A DNA stretch of 64,000 bases, taken from contig NZ_CP083590.1 in assembly GCF_020099395.1 (NCBI RefSeq), forward strand, positions 2,170,001 to 2,234,000. Reading direction: 5' to 3'. Below the pieces are notes generated by a model. The model saw only the letters and a program-made list of their open reading frames with translations, was not told the DNA's origin and did not search any database. Within the stretch, counting starts at the first letter, position 1. Each line of letters starts with the position of its first letter. A program made the position numbers and the translations under genes. Source of the stretch: Streptomyces mobaraensis (GTDB lineage: Bacteria; Actinomycetota; Actinomycetes; Streptomycetales; Streptomycetaceae). Shown here one piece after another: positions 34,126 through 43,891 of the stretch.

Positions 34126-34373
34126 GACTCAGAAACGGCGTCGCCCTCACCTCGACCGACTACGGAGCCGTCCTCCTCGACGAACGCGACGGCACCTACT
34201 GGCAGCTCAACGACAGCGGCGCCGTCATCGTGAGCGCGCTCGCCGAGGGGCTCGCCCCGGGCGCCGTCGCCGAGCGGCTGGCGGCCGAGTTCGACGTCGA
34301 CGCCGCCGAGGCCGAGGCCGATGTCCGGGAGCTCGTCCGCCGGCTCGTCGAGGCGAAGATCGTCCGGCCATGA
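34122..34373 (+). CDS. lasB1: Lasso RiPP recognition element (PqqD-like, B1)
   Basis: 83-residue PqqD-like RRE that binds the leader peptide and presents it to the protease and cyclase. Typical sequence: GVALTSTDYGAVLLDERDGTYWQLN, SGAVIVSALAEG and AAEFDVDAAEAEADVRELV. It is a stand-alone protein, as in other actinobacterial lasso clusters, with ATGA overlaps to the genes on both sides. Confidence 0.93.
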   Translation: MRLRNGVALTSTDYGAVLLDERDGTYWQLNDSGAVIVSALAEGLAPGAVAERLAAEFDVDAAEAEADVRELVRRLVEAKIVRP

Positions 34374-34786
34374 CCACGGAGATGACCATGCCCGCCCGGG
34401 GCGCCGGGCGGGGCGGGATCACCCTGCGGGCGGTGATCGCGCTCGCCTTCCTGCTGGCCAGGCTGCGCCCCGGACGGCTCCGGAAGCTGCTGACGCTGAT
34501 CAGCCGGGGCGCCCGCCCCGCGCACCACGCCGAGGTCCTGGAGGTGTACCAGGCCGTGGTCGGCACCAGCCGCCGCTGCGCCGGCTGGTACGGCTGCCTG
34601 CCGCGCTCCGTCGCCATCGCCCTCGTCTGCCGGCTGTCGGGCACCTGGCCCGACTGGTGCGCCGGCGTCCGGAGTTCACCGCCGTTCGCGGCCCACGCCT
34701 GGGTGGAGGCCGACGGTGAGCCGGTCGGCGAGCGCGGCCGGTCCGAGGACTTCCGGCCGCTGATGACCGTGACCGTACGAGGATGA
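34370..34786 (+). CDS. lasB2: Lasso leader peptidase (transglutaminase-like, B2)
   Basis: 138-residue cysteine protease of the lasso B2 family, which removes the leader at the Thr-2 site. The catalytic triad is visible as C76 (GCLPRSVAIAL), H109 (AAHAWVEADG) and D115. The N-terminal helix ALAFLLARLRP is usual. The extreme C-terminus lies in a 20-bp tandem duplication: the stop codon exists only because of the second copy; without it the frame would run into lasD. Confidence 0.92.
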   Translation: MTTEMTMPARGAGRGGITLRAVIALAFLLARLRPGRLRKLLTLISRGARPAHHAEVLEVYQAVVGTSRRCAGWYGCLPRSVAIALVCRLSGTWPDWCAGVRSSPPFAAHAWVEADGEPVGERGRSEDFRPLMTVTVRG

Positions 34787-34801
34787 CCGTGACCGTACGA
34801 G
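34762..34801 (+). repeat. Perfect 20-bp tandem duplication at the lasB2 / lasD junction
   Basis: GATGACCGTGACCGTACGAG occurs twice in direct succession (34762-34781 and 34782-34801). The second copy supplies the lasB2 TGA and is followed directly by the lasD ribosome site. Confidence 0.95.
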
Positions 34802-34813
34802 AAGGAGGTTCCG

Positions 34814-36595
34814 GTGCGGGAGACCGGCGAGGGCCCGGCCGACGAGGGGCGTGAGCCGAAGCCGCTGCGGCTGCTGTTCGGCCATCTGCGGCCGCACTGG
34901 CGGACGTTGGCGCTCGGCGGCGTGCTGTCCCTGCTCGGCGCGGGTGCCGGGCTGGCCATGCCCCTGATGGCCAAGTACGTCGTCGACGCCCTCGGGGAGG
35001 AACGGTCGGCGTCGGGACCCCTGACGGCCCTCACCGCCGTCGCGGTCCTCGGCGCGGGCGCGACGGCGGGCGCCGGCTACCTCTTGGGCCGGACCGGGGA
35101 GAACATCGTCCTCGGCGCCCGGCGGCGGCTCGTGGGGCGCGTGCTGCGCCTGGGGATACCGGCCGTCGACCGGCTCACCCCGGGCGACCTGCTCACCCGG
35201 GTCACCAGCGACACCACCCTCCTCCGGACGGCGCTCACCACCAGCGTCGTCGAATCGGTCACCGGCGTCTGCACGCTGGCCGGCGCGATCGCCTTCATGG
35301 CGGCCCTGGACGGCGTCCTCCTCGGCGTCACCCTCCTCGTCATCGGCGCCGTCGCCGGCGTCTCCGCCCTGCTCATGCCCAGGATCCAGCGGGCGCAGCG
35401 CCGGGCCCAGGAGGCTGTCGGCGAGATGGGGTCGGCGCTGGACCGCGCCCTCCAGGCGTTCCGCACGGTCAAGGCCAGCGGCGCCGAGGAGCGGGAGACC
35501 GGCGTCGTGGGCGAGGCGGCGGCACGGGCCCGGGACCGGGGGGTGACCGTGGCCGGCTGGACCGCGCTGACCGGCGCGTCGGTCCTGATGGCCGTCCAGC
35601 TCGCCTTCCTGAGCGTGCTGGCGGTCGGCGGTGCGCGCGTGGCGTCCGGGGCGCTGGAGGTGTCGGCGCTGATCGCCTTCCTGCTGTACCTGTTCTACCT
35701 GGTGTCGCCGCTCGGCCAGCTCGTCGAGAGCTGGGCCGCCGTACAGCAGGGACTCGTCGCGGTCGGACGCGTCCACGAGATCGAGGCGCTGCCCGGCGAG
35801 CCGGCCGGCACCGCCCCCGCCGCGAGCGCGACAACGGCCACGGGACCGGTCGGACTCCGGTTCGACGACGTGGTCTTCCGGTACGGGGACGACCGCGGGC
35901 CGGCCCACGACGGCGTGACCTTCGAGGTGCCCGCCCGGGGCATGACCGCACTCGTCGGCCCGTCCGGTGCGGGCAAGTCGACGGTGTTCGCCCTCCTGGA
36001 GCGGTTCTACGACCACCAGTCGGGCACCATCACCGTCGACGGCCGCGACATCCGCGACTGGCCGCTGGCCGAACTCCGCGCCTCCGTCGGCTACGTGGAA
36101 CAGGACGCGCCGGTCCTGGCCGGAACCCTGCGGGACAACCTGCTGTTCGCCGCCCCCCGGGCCACACCCGACGAACTCCTGCGCGCGGTGGCGCGCACCG
36201 GCCTCGACGAGCTCGTCGCCCGGCTGCCCGAGGGCCTCGACACCCCGGTCGGACACCGGGGCACCGCGCTCTCCGGCGGCGAGCGCCAGCGGGTGGCGAT
36301 CGCACGGGCGCTGCTGCGCAAGCCGCGCCTGCTCCTCCTGGACGAGGTGACCTCGCACCTCGACGCGGTCAACGAGCAGCGGCTGCGCGACGTCGTCCTG
36401 GAACTGGCCGCCGAGACCACCGTCCTGGTGATCGCCCACCGGCTCTCCACCGTCGTACGCGCCGACCGCATCGTGGTCATGGAGGCGGGCCGGGTCCGCG
36501 CGGTCGGCGGCCACGAGGAACTCGTCGGCTCCGACGACCTGTACCGCGAACTGGCCACCACCCAGCTGGCGGCGGACCCGTCCGGCGCGCCGTAG
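34814..36595 (+). CDS. lasD: Lasso peptide ABC exporter
   Basis: 593-residue half-transporter (six-helix permease fused to an ATPase), expected to dimerise and export the mature lasso peptide, giving immunity. The membrane domain spans about residues 25-310. The nucleotide-binding domain has Walker A GPSGAGKST, signature LSGGERQRV, Walker B LLLLDEVTS and the H-loop IAHRLS. There is no C39 peptidase domain, consistent with leader removal by LasB2. GTG 34814 is 5 nt after AAGGAGG. It ends 3 bp from the convergent MHS transporter. Confidence 0.93.
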   Translation: MRETGEGPADEGREPKPLRLLFGHLRPHWRTLALGGVLSLLGAGAGLAMPLMAKYVVDALGEERSASGPLTALTAVAVLGAGATAGAGYLLGRTGENIVLGARRRLVGRVLRLGIPAVDRLTPGDLLTRVTSDTTLLRTALTTSVVESVTGVCTLAGAIAFMAALDGVLLGVTLLVIGAVAGVSALLMPRIQRAQRRAQEAVGEMGSALDRALQAFRTVKASGAEERETGVVGEAAARARDRGVTVAGWTALTGASVLMAVQLAFLSVLAVGGARVASGALEVSALIAFLLYLFYLVSPLGQLVESWAAVQQGLVAVGRVHEIEALPGEPAGTAPAASATTATGPVGLRFDDVVFRYGDDRGPAHDGVTFEVPARGMTALVGPSGAGKSTVFALLERFYDHQSGTITVDGRDIRDWPLAELRASVGYVEQDAPVLAGTLRDNLLFAAPRATPDELLRAVARTGLDELVARLPEGLDTPVGHRGTALSGGERQRVAIARALLRKPRLLLLDEVTSHLDAVNEQRLRDVVLELAAETTVLVIAHRLSTVVRADRIVVMEAGRVRAVGGHEELVGSDDLYRELATTQLAADPSGAP

Positions 36596-36598
36596 GGC

Positions 36599-37930
36599 TC
36601 AGGCGAGGGGAGCCGCGGCGCGGCCCGGCTCCTCCGTGCCCGGCTGTTCCTCGCCCGGCCGCCCGCCGACCCGCTTGAGGTCGATGTCCCGGGTCTCCCG
36701 CATCGTCAGGTACACCACCAGCGACACGGCCGCGCAGCCCGCCACGTACCAGGAGAACCCCGACTCGATCCCGCTCTTCTTGAACCACAGCGCCACGTAC
36801 TCCGCCGTGCCGCCGAACGCCGCATTGGCGATCGCGTACGGCAGCGCGACGCCGAGGGAGCGGACGCCGGTCGGGAAGAGCTCCGCCTTCACACAGGCGT
36901 TGATGGAGGTGTAGCCGGTGACCACGATCAGGGCGAGCAGCGCGAGACCGAGCGCGGGCCAGAACGAGCCGGCGTGCTTCAGCAGCGTCATGATCGGCAC
37001 GGTGAGGAACGTCGAGCCCACCGCGAACGTGATCAGCAGCGGCCGGCGGCCGATCCGGTCCGAGAGCGCGCCCGCGAGCGGCTGGAGACAGGCGAAGACC
37101 AGCAGCGCGCAGAAGCTGACGAGGGTGGCGGTCTGCTTGGGCAGCCCCGCGGTGTTGGAGAGGTACTTGGTGAGGTAGGTGGTGTACGTGTAGTACGCGA
37201 CCGTGCCGCCCATCGTCAGCGCGATCACCAGCAGCGCCTCGCGCTTGTGCCGCAGCAGGGCGCGGACCGTGCCGCGTTCGCCCTGCGGGGTGTCGTCCGC
37301 CTCCTGGTACGTCTCCGTCTCCAGCATGTTGCGCCGCAGGTAGAAGATGACGGCCGCGCCGAGGGCGCCGACGACGAACGGGATCCGCCAGCCCCAGTCG
37401 TGCAACTGCGCGGAGGTCAGGGTGTGCTGGAGCACGATCAGCAGCCCCAGGCCCAGGAGTTGGCCGGCCGTCATGGACACGTACTGGAAGCTGGACGCGA
37501 ACCCCCGGCGGCCCGGCGCGGACGCCTCGGTGAGGTACGTGGCACTGGCCGCGTACTCGCCGCCCACCGACAGCCCCTGCAACAGCCGCGCCACCAGCAG
37601 GACGGCGACCCCGCCGTACCCCGCCACCCCGTAGGTGGGCGCGGCGGCGATCAGCACCGCCGAGGCGGACATCAGCGTCACGGTCAGCGTCAACGCCGCC
37701 TTCCGCCCCCGCCGGTCCCCCACCCGCCCGAGCAGCCAGCCGCCGACCGGCCGCATGAAGAAGCCGACGGCGAAGATGCCGGCGGTGTTCATGAGTTTGG
37801 CGGTGTCATTGCCCTCGGGGAAGAAGGAGCCCGCGAAGTAGGTCGCGAAGCTGGCGTAGACGAACCAGTCGAACCACTCGACCATGTTGCCGGCCGAGCC
37901 GATCCAGATCTTCTTCCAGTGCTGTTCCAT
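36599..37930 (-). CDS. MHS-family MFS transporter (organic acid:H+ symporter)
   Basis: 443-residue 12-helix symporter of the metabolite:H+ family (KgtP/ProP-like). Diagnostic segments are GNMVEWFDWFVYASFATYFA in TM1, FFMRPVGGWLLGRVGDRRGRK after TM2, LLVARLLQGLSVGGEYAASATYL and SDRIGRRPLL. Probable substrates are dicarboxylates such as 2-oxoglutarate, or a compatible solute; the sequence does not decide. Start ATG 37930 (MEQHWKKIW) fits the family. Confidence 0.9.
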   Translation of the reverse strand: MEQHWKKIWIGSAGNMVEWFDWFVYASFATYFAGSFFPEGNDTAKLMNTAGIFAVGFFMRPVGGWLLGRVGDRRGRKAALTLTVTLMSASAVLIAAAPTYGVAGYGGVAVLLVARLLQGLSVGGEYAASATYLTEASAPGRRGFASSFQYVSMTAGQLLGLGLLIVLQHTLTSAQLHDWGWRIPFVVGALGAAVIFYLRRNMLETETYQEADDTPQGERGTVRALLRHKREALLVIALTMGGTVAYYTYTTYLTKYLSNTAGLPKQTATLVSFCALLVFACLQPLAGALSDRIGRRPLLITFAVGSTFLTVPIMTLLKHAGSFWPALGLALLALIVVTGYTSINACVKAELFPTGVRSLGVALPYAIANAAFGGTAEYVALWFKKSGIESGFSWYVAGCAAVSLVVYLTMRETRDIDLKRVGGRPGEEQPGTEEPGRAAAPLA

Positions 37931-38029
37931 GCAGGGCACGGTGGCGGAAGGGTGTGGTTTCGGACAAGGGGTCCGTGGCAACGATCGCGCTTACATGCGT
38001 GCGTTGTGGTCGCGGGTTGACGTGCCCCG

Positions 38030-38235
38030 GTCCCGCCCTTTCTCCGTTTCCCGGGGCTGCGCCCCGGACCCCCTTGTCGCGGCTCCGCCAGTCGTCCTCA
38101 AACGCCGGACGGGCTGAAATCAGCCCGTCCGGCGTTTGAGGACAACCGCGCGGAGCGCGGTTTCGGGGGTCCGGGGGCTTGCCCCCGGGAATCGGTGAAG
38201 GTGGGGGTCCCCCCTCTGGGGGAGGGACCGAGGCA
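38030..38235. repeat. Dispersed intergenic palindrome element, complete copy
   Basis: The most complete copy in the window. Order: CCCGCCCTTTCTCCGTTTCC, CGGGGCTGCGCCCCGG hairpin, CGGCTCCGCCA, a perfect 24-bp palindrome (38094-38117 with 38120-38143, 2-nt loop), GCGCGGAGCGCGGTTTCGGG and a GGGGGCTTGCCCCC hairpin. It is convergently placed after ilvE and likely serves as a terminator. No gene is seen in 37931-38249. Confidence 0.85.
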
Positions 38236-38249
38236 ACCCCACCACCGGC

Positions 38250-39335
38250 TCAGCCCAGCCGGTGCATCCACCCGTACGTGTCGTCCGCAGCCCCCGTCTG
38301 GATGTCCAGCAGCGCCTGCCGCAGCCGCATCGTCACCTCACCGGGACCCCCGTCCCCGATCGTCCAGTCCCCACGAGCGGACTTCACCGACCCGACCGGC
38401 GTAATGACGGCGGCCGTGCCGCAGGCGAACACCTCCGTCAGCGACCCGTCCGCGTTCGCGTTCCGCCAGTCCTCCACGGAGATCCGCCCCTCAGCGACCT
38501 CGTAGCCGAGGTCGGCGGCGATCCGCAGCAGCGAGGCCCGCGTGATGCCGGGCAGCAGCGAGCCGGTCAGCTCGGGGGTGACGATGCGGTTCCCGTACAC
38601 GAAGTACAGGTTCATCCCGCCCATCTCCTCGATCCAGCGCCGCTCCACCGCGTCCAGCCAGACCACCTGGTCGCACCCCTTCTCGGCGGCCTGCGCCTGG
38701 GCGACGAGGGAAGCGGCGTAGTTACCCGCGCACTTGGCGGCGCCGGTGCCGCCGGGGGCGGCGCGCACGTACTCCTCGGAGATCCAGACGGAGACGGGCT
38801 TGACGCCGCCCGCGAAGTAGGCGCCGGCCGGCGAGGCGATGACGACGAAGAGGTACTCCTTGGCCGGGCGCACGCCCATCCCCGCCTCGGTGGCGAACAT
38901 GAACGGCCGCAGGTACAGGGAGGCTTCGCCGGACGTGGGCACCCAGGCGCGGTCCTGCCGCACGAGGGCGTCGCACGCCTCGATGAACGTCTCGACGGGC
39001 AGCTCGGGCATGGCCAGCCGGCGGGCGGACGCCTGGAAGCGCTTGGCGTTCTCGTCCGGGCGGAAGGTGGCGACGCCGCCGTCGGGGCGGTGGTACGCCT
39101 TGAGGCCCTCGAAGATGGCCTGCCCGTAGTGGAGCGTCATGTTGGCCGGGTCGATCGACAGCGGCGCGTACGGCACGAGCTGGGCGTCGTGCCAGCCGAC
39201 CCCGTCCGCCCACTTGACGGTGACCATGTGGTCGGTGAAGTGGCGGCCGAACCCGGGGTCCGCGAGGATGCGCTCCCGCTCCGCGTCGGACAGCGGCTGC
39301 GAGGAGGGCTTGAGCTCGATCGTGGGCGTGGTCAT
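38250..39335 (-). CDS. ilvE: Branched-chain amino acid aminotransferase
   Basis: PLP-dependent fold-type IV transaminase catalysing the last step of Val, Leu and Ile synthesis. 361 residues, normal. The PLP lysine is in [10 protein letters not shown]; other markers are [23 protein letters not shown] and [18 protein letters not shown] 39335 follows AAGGA. It lies near leuB on the same strand, though the 208-bp gap suggests its own promoter. Confidence 0.96.
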   Translation of the reverse strand: MTTPTIELKPSSQPLSDAERERILADPGFGRHFTDHMVTVKWADGVGWHDAQLVPYAPLSIDPANMTLHYGQAIFEGLKAYHRPDGGVATFRPDENAKRFQASARRLAMPELPVETFIEACDALVRQDRAWVPTSGEASLYLRPFMFATEAGMGVRPAKEYLFVVIASPAGAYFAGGVKPVSVWISEEYVRAAPGGTGAAKCAGNYAASLVAQAQAAEKGCDQVVWLDAVERRWIEEMGGMNLYFVYGNRIVTPELTGSLLPGITRASLLRIAADLGYEVAEGRISVEDWRNANADGSLTEVFACGTAAVITPVGSVKSARGDWTIGDGGPGEVTMRLRQALLDIQTGAADDTYGWMHRLG

Positions 39336-39543
39336 GGATGCGTGTCCTTAACTTTCGGGTGCTGCGGACCGCGCTCACGCCGTCCCCGCTCTGGCGGACG
39401 TCCGAGCTTCTTCGCCTCTTTTCGCGGCCCCGTGTCCGATTATCGCTCGGAGGGGGGCATGAACGAAATACCTGTGCGAACGCCGAGGAGGCGCGCGGCC
39501 CGGTGGAAGGGTGGGGACTCCGGCCGCGCGCGGGGCGGACGGG

Positions 39544-40605
39544 TCAGGCGGGCACCCCCGGTACCTCGGATACCAGATTCACGAGCGCGGACCCCGTCTC
39601 CTCGGTCGAGCGGGCGGCGGCCCCCGCCCGTCCGGCCAGGTCGGCGGCCACGGCCCGCTCCACCCGGGCCGCCTCGCCCTCGTACCCGAGGTGCCGCAGC
39701 AGCAGGGCGACGGAGAGGACGGTCGCCGTGGGGTCGGCCGTTCCCGTGCCCGCGATGTCCGGGGCCGAGCCGTGGACCGGCTCGAACATGGACGGGAAGG
39801 TGCCGTCCGGGTTGATGTTGCCGGACGCGGCGGTCCCGATGCCGCCGCTGACGGCCGCCGCGAGGTCGGTGAGGATGTCGCCGAAGAGGTTGTCGGTGAC
39901 GATCACGTCGAACCGCTCGGGCTGCGTGACGAGGAAGATCGTCGCCGCGTCCACGTGCAGGTAGTCCGTGGTGACCTCGGGGAACTCCCGGCCGACCCGG
40001 TCGAAGACGGACTTCCAGAGCCGGCCCGCGTACACCAGGACGTTGTTCTTGTGGACGAGCGTGAGCCTCTTCCGCGGCCGGGCCTGGGCCCGCGCGTACG
40101 CGTCCCGGACCACGCGCTCCACCCCGTACGCGGTGTTGACGCTGACCTCGGTGGCGACCTCGGCCGGGGTACCGGTGCGCAGCGAGCCGCCGTTGCCGGT
40201 GTACGGGCCCTCGGTGCCCTCGCGGACGACGACGAAGTCGATGTCCGGGCGGCCGGCGAGCGGGCCGGTGGTGCCGGGGTAGAGCCGGGAGGGGCGCAGG
40301 TTCACATGGTGGTCGAAGGCGAAGCGCAGCTTGAGCAGCAGGCCGCGCTCCAGCACGCCGGACGGTACGGAGGGGTCGCCCACCGCGCCGAGCAGGATCG
40401 CGTCGTGCTCCTTGAGGGACTCCAGTTCGGCGTCGGGGAGGGTCTCCCCGGTGGCGTGCCAGCGCCGGGCGCCGAGGTCGTACTCCCGGGTCTCCAGCTT
40501 CACGTCGGAGGGGAGGACGGCGGTGAGGACGCGGAGTCCCTGGGCCACCACTTCGGGGCCGATGCCGTCACCGGGGATCACTGCGAGGCGAATGCTGCGA
40601 GACAT
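39544..40605 (-). CDS. leuB: 3-isopropylmalate dehydrogenase
   Basis: NAD-dependent beta-decarboxylating dehydrogenase converting 3-isopropylmalate to 2-oxoisocaproate. 353 residues. Segments: [70 protein letters not shown] and [23 protein letters not shown] 40605 gives the family's usual N-terminus. Divergent from the phosphatase gene. Confidence 0.96.
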   Translation of the reverse strand: MSRSIRLAVIPGDGIGPEVVAQGLRVLTAVLPSDVKLETREYDLGARRWHATGETLPDAELESLKEHDAILLGAVGDPSVPSGVLERGLLLKLRFAFDHHVNLRPSRLYPGTTGPLAGRPDIDFVVVREGTEGPYTGNGGSLRTGTPAEVATEVSVNTAYGVERVVRDAYARAQARPRKRLTLVHKNNVLVYAGRLWKSVFDRVGREFPEVTTDYLHVDAATIFLVTQPERFDVIVTDNLFGDILTDLAAAVSGGIGTAASGNINPDGTFPSMFEPVHGSAPDIAGTGTADPTATVLSVALLLRHLGYEGEAARVERAVAADLAGRAGAAARSTEETGSALVNLVSEVPGVPA

Positions 40606-40745
40606 GACGGGACCGTACTGCCTCGTCCCACTGAATGACACTCGCCGTCCACCATATGGACGCGGCGGTGCGAGGGCCGGGGCCGGTTCGGCGGAATTCG
40701 GCGGAAGTGGGTGACGGGACGGGCCTTTGCTGGCACGTTCCCGGC

Positions 40746-42317
40746 ATGGACACTCCACGCGTAGGCATTCCCGGCCCGCTCGCCGAGCGCATGACCATGC
40801 CGGAGCAGCACGAGTACCTGCGGAGCAGGCTCACCCGGCGCGGTCTGCTGCGCGCGGGCGCGGTGACGGCCGGGGCGGTCGCCGGGACGGGCCTGCTGGG
40901 GGCGCCACCCACCGCCCTGGCCACGCCCACCCTGGTGACGGCGAGAGCCACCGCCCGCGTCGACGGCTCCCTGGTCGCCCCCTTCGGCCGGCACCTCGCC
41001 TTCGGCGCCGACCCGAAGACCCAGATGCGCGTCTCGTGGCAGGTGCCCTTCGCGGTCCGCAAGCCGTTCCTGCGGATCGGGCTGAAGCCGTGGGACCTCG
41101 GCCGCCGCGTCGAGGCGGAGGTGCGGCACCTGCACACCCCGCCGCTGGTGAAGAAGCTGCCCGCCGTCGACCAGTACTACCTGCACGTCGCGCTGGACGG
41201 GCTGCGGCCCGGCACCACGTACTACTACGGCGTCGGACACACCGGTTTCGACCCGGCGGACGCCCGGCACCTGGGCACGGTCGCGTCCTTCCGCACCGCG
41301 CCCGCGCGCCCGGAGCGGTTCGTGTTCACGGCCTTCGGCGACCAGGGCGTCGGCTACCACGCCCTCGGCAACGACCAGGTGCTGCTCGGCCAGGACCCGG
41401 CGTTCCACCTGCACGCGGGCGACATCTGCTACGCCGACAGCAGCGGCTCCGGCCGGCCCGGCGACGTCTACGACGCCCGGGTGTGGGACCAGTTCCTCGC
41501 CCAGACCGAGTCGGTGGCGCGCGGCGTGCCGTGGATGGTGACCACCGGCAACCACGACATGGAGGCCTGGTACTCCCCCAACGGCTACGGCGGCCAGAGC
41601 GCCCGCTGGGCGCTGCCCGCCAACGGCTTCGACCCGGGCAGGTCGCCGGGGGCCTACTCCTTCGTCCACGGCAACGTCGCCGTCGTCGCCCTCGACGCCA
41701 ACGACGTCTCGTACGAGATCGCCGCCAACACGGGCTACAGCGGCGGCAGGCAGACCGCCTGGCTCGACCGCCGGCTGCGGGAGCTGCGGGCCCACCGGGA
41801 CGTGGACTTCGTCGTCGTCTTCTTCCACCACTGCGCCTTCTCGACGACGAAGGCGCACGCCTCGGACGGCGGCGTCCGCGACGCCTGGCTCCCCCTGTTC
41901 GACAAGCACCGCGTGGACCTCGTCGTCAACGGCCACAACCACATCTACGAACGCACGGACGCCCTCCGCGCGGGCCGGCTCCGCCGCCGCGTCCCGATCG
42001 GCGCGACGGTCGACCCGTCCCGCGACGGCATCGTCTACGTCACCGCCGGCGGCGCGGGCGCGGACCTCTACGACTTCCCGGTCCCGGACAGCTACGAGGG
42101 CCACGTCCACGACCTCGAAAGCGTTGCCAGCTACCACTGGAAGAAGGGCCGGGTGAAGTCCCCCGAACGAGTGGAGTGGTCCCGCGTCCGCTACACGGGC
42201 CACTCCTTCCTCGCGGTCGAGTGCGAACCGGGCTCGCGGCCCCGGCTGCGGGTCACGGCGCTGGCGGAGAACGGCAGGCGGATCGACCACTTCGACGTGG
42301 TGCGGCAGGGGAGGTAG
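40746..42317 (+). CDS. Tat-exported purple acid phosphatase-like metallophosphoesterase
   Basis: 523 residues. Twin-arginine signal [19 protein letters not shown] near residue 35 sends it outside the cell folded. An N-terminal fibronectin-like PAP domain ([22 protein letters not shown]) precedes the dinuclear metal domain with [22 protein letters not shown] and NGHNHIYER. This set marks purple acid phosphatases or phosphodiesterases, probably used for phosphate scavenging. ATG 40746 is used; ATG at [10 protein letters not shown] is also possible. No Pho-box was identified with certainty. Confidence 0.9.
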   Translation: MDTPRVGIPGPLAERMTMPEQHEYLRSRLTRRGLLRAGAVTAGAVAGTGLLGAPPTALATPTLVTARATARVDGSLVAPFGRHLAFGADPKTQMRVSWQVPFAVRKPFLRIGLKPWDLGRRVEAEVRHLHTPPLVKKLPAVDQYYLHVALDGLRPGTTYYYGVGHTGFDPADARHLGTVASFRTAPARPERFVFTAFGDQGVGYHALGNDQVLLGQDPAFHLHAGDICYADSSGSGRPGDVYDARVWDQFLAQTESVARGVPWMVTTGNHDMEAWYSPNGYGGQSARWALPANGFDPGRSPGAYSFVHGNVAVVALDANDVSYEIAANTGYSGGRQTAWLDRRLRELRAHRDVDFVVVFFHHCAFSTTKAHASDGGVRDAWLPLFDKHRVDLVVNGHNHIYERTDALRAGRLRRRVPIGATVDPSRDGIVYVTAGGAGADLYDFPVPDSYEGHVHDLESVASYHWKKGRVKSPERVEWSRVRYTGHSFLAVECEPGSRPRLRVTALAENGRRIDHFDVVRQGR

Positions 42318-42497
42318 AGGGGGTGGAGGAGGCAGGGGGGCAGGGGCTGAGGCGCCCGGACCCGCCCCTCCCCCGGCAACCTGGGGCGGCCCGTCACCCA
42401 TTTGGGTAATCGCGCGTCAAACCCCGGCCGGAGGACTCTCATCCTTGGGACGCCGAAACACCGAACTCGGCGCCCGCCCCGGGAAAGGGGACCTCTG

Positions 42498-42818
42498 ATG
42501 CTCGCGCTCGCACGCCTGGCCAGGACCGGCCCGGCAATCGCCATGGCGGCCGTGCTGGCCACCGGCCTGACCACCAACGCGCAGGCCGCCACGGGAAGGA
42601 TCCGGTACTTCAACGGCGGTCAGGAGCTCCAGATCACGAATCCGCGGGACAACGTCTGCCTCGCTCTCCAGGTTCGGGCGGACGAGGTCGCCAACGACAC
42701 GAACAAGTCGGTGAGCGTCTTCCTCGGCACAGCCTGCGCCACGTTCGTCACGACCCTTGCCCCCGGCCGCGCGGTCTCCCACGTCGGAGGTCCCCAGTCG
42801 GTGCGGGTCATCGGCTGA
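42498..42818 (+). CDS. Small secreted protein, unknown function
   Basis: 106 residues. Sec signal peptide at 1-30 (IAMAAVLATGLTTNAQA, cleavage after AQA). The mature part of about 76 residues has two Cys (DNVCLALQ and GTACATF) that could form one disulfide, and alternating beta-type sequence (IRYFNGGQELQIT, SVSVFLGTA). ATG follows AAAGGGGA. I do not recognise a family; size and disulfide resemble small beta-sandwich secreted proteins. Confidence 0.75.
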   Translation: MLALARLARTGPAIAMAAVLATGLTTNAQAATGRIRYFNGGQELQITNPRDNVCLALQVRADEVANDTNKSVSVFLGTACATFVTTLAPGRAVSHVGGPQSVRVIG

Positions 42819-42964
42819 GCGGGCGGCCCGATCCCGCTTTCCGGCGTACGGCCTGACGGGAGTCCCGCGCGGATCCGGTGGACGACTCCGTCCACCGGAT
42901 CCCGTTCTCCCATGCGACAGCGCGTCGGTGGCACCGCGGGCGGGTACCGACGTCGGCCAGGGGA

Positions 42965-43330
42965 TCAGGAGCCGGCGGGCACGATCCCCGCCAGGCCCGG
43001 GAAGCCGGCGATGCGGGAGAAGGCCCGGTCGACCGGACCGCGGGCACACGTCCGAGGACCGATGTCGCTCAGGACGCCGACGTCCTGGACGCCCAGGTTG
43101 ACCAGGGCCGGGAACGGCGACGGGGTCTCGTCCGAGGCGGGAGCGCACAAGGGCCGGAGCGGGGACAGAGGCGGGGGCAAGGGCAGGGGCAGGGGCAGGT
43201 CGTCGCCGACGGCCGGGGCGGGGACGCCACCGCCCGTGTCCCCCGCCCACGCCGGGGCCGCCGTGGCCTGGGCTCCCGCGAGGAGGGCCAGGACGACGCC
43301 GGCGGCACGGACGACGGTGTGCTGGTTCAT
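42965..43330 (-). CDS. Putative secreted proline-rich small protein
   Basis: 121 residues. The N-terminus is a clear signal peptide (VVRAAGVVLALLAGAQATAAPAWA), followed by a Pro/Leu stretch (LPLPLPLPPPLSPLRP) and a short C-terminal part with two Cys (PLCAPAS, GPRTCARG). No strong ribosome site was found. It could be a real cell-wall or surface protein or a decayed gene; no family recognised. Confidence 0.5.
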   Translation of the reverse strand: MNQHTVVRAAGVVLALLAGAQATAAPAWAGDTGGGVPAPAVGDDLPLPLPLPPPLSPLRPLCAPASDETPSPFPALVNLGVQDVGVLSDIGPRTCARGPVDRAFSRIAGFPGLAGIVPAGS

Positions 43331-43404
43331 GAGCTGACGAACGATCCCGCCCGCACACGGATACGCCCCTGCGCGGATACGGGACCGGCCGCGCGGCTGT
43401 GCCG

Positions 43405-43539
43405 CTAGTGGCCCGCCGGGCCTCCGTTGTCGCGCCGGTCGAGGGCGCGCTGGAGGGCGGCGGCGGCGTTGAGGCGGTCGGTGTCGCGCTCGGCGCGGCG
43501 CGTACGGCGGGGCTTGCGGACGGCGGCGGTCTCGGCCAT
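43405..43539 (-). CDS. Small basic protein, unknown function
   Basis: 44 residues, MAETAAVRKPRRTRRAERD then a helical DRLNAAAALQRALDRRDN. The ribosome site AGAGGAG lies 9 nt before the ATG, unusually good for this area, so I consider it translated. Charged, no signal peptide. No family recognised. Confidence 0.6.
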   Translation of the reverse strand: MAETAAVRKPRRTRRAERDTDRLNAAAALQRALDRRDNGGPAGH

Positions 43540-43891
43540 GGGTCACGTCTCCTCTGGAAGAAGTCCTGCGAGGGATGCGAAGAGCCGGGGAAGGGGCGGG
43601 GGCCCGGACGCTCGCAGGGATCACCTGCGCTCACGCGCCCGGCCGCGTCCGCCGTCGCTCGATGGAGCGGGACGCTCGGCTTCCTCCACGCTAAGCGAGC
43701 ATTCCCGCGCTGTCGCCGTATTTACTCGGGCTTCCTACTATCTGAGACGCCCGGCACGCGTCGGCAGCCTGCCATCGGGCGGCGAACGGTTCGGGGAACC
43801 GGACGGGACGGCCGGAAGTCCGTCCTCGCGCCCGACGGCAAGGCTGCCGTGGTTCAGCGGGTGCAGCAGGGGTCAGCGGGTTTCAGGGGGT
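43540..43891. other. Intergenic region without recognisable gene
   Basis: 352 bp between the start of the 44-residue protein gene and the end of the secreted protein gene at 43892. It contains a moderately AT-rich patch near 43720-43745 that could hold a promoter. The long plus-strand reading frame across it looks like a codon-bias artefact. Confidence 0.6.
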
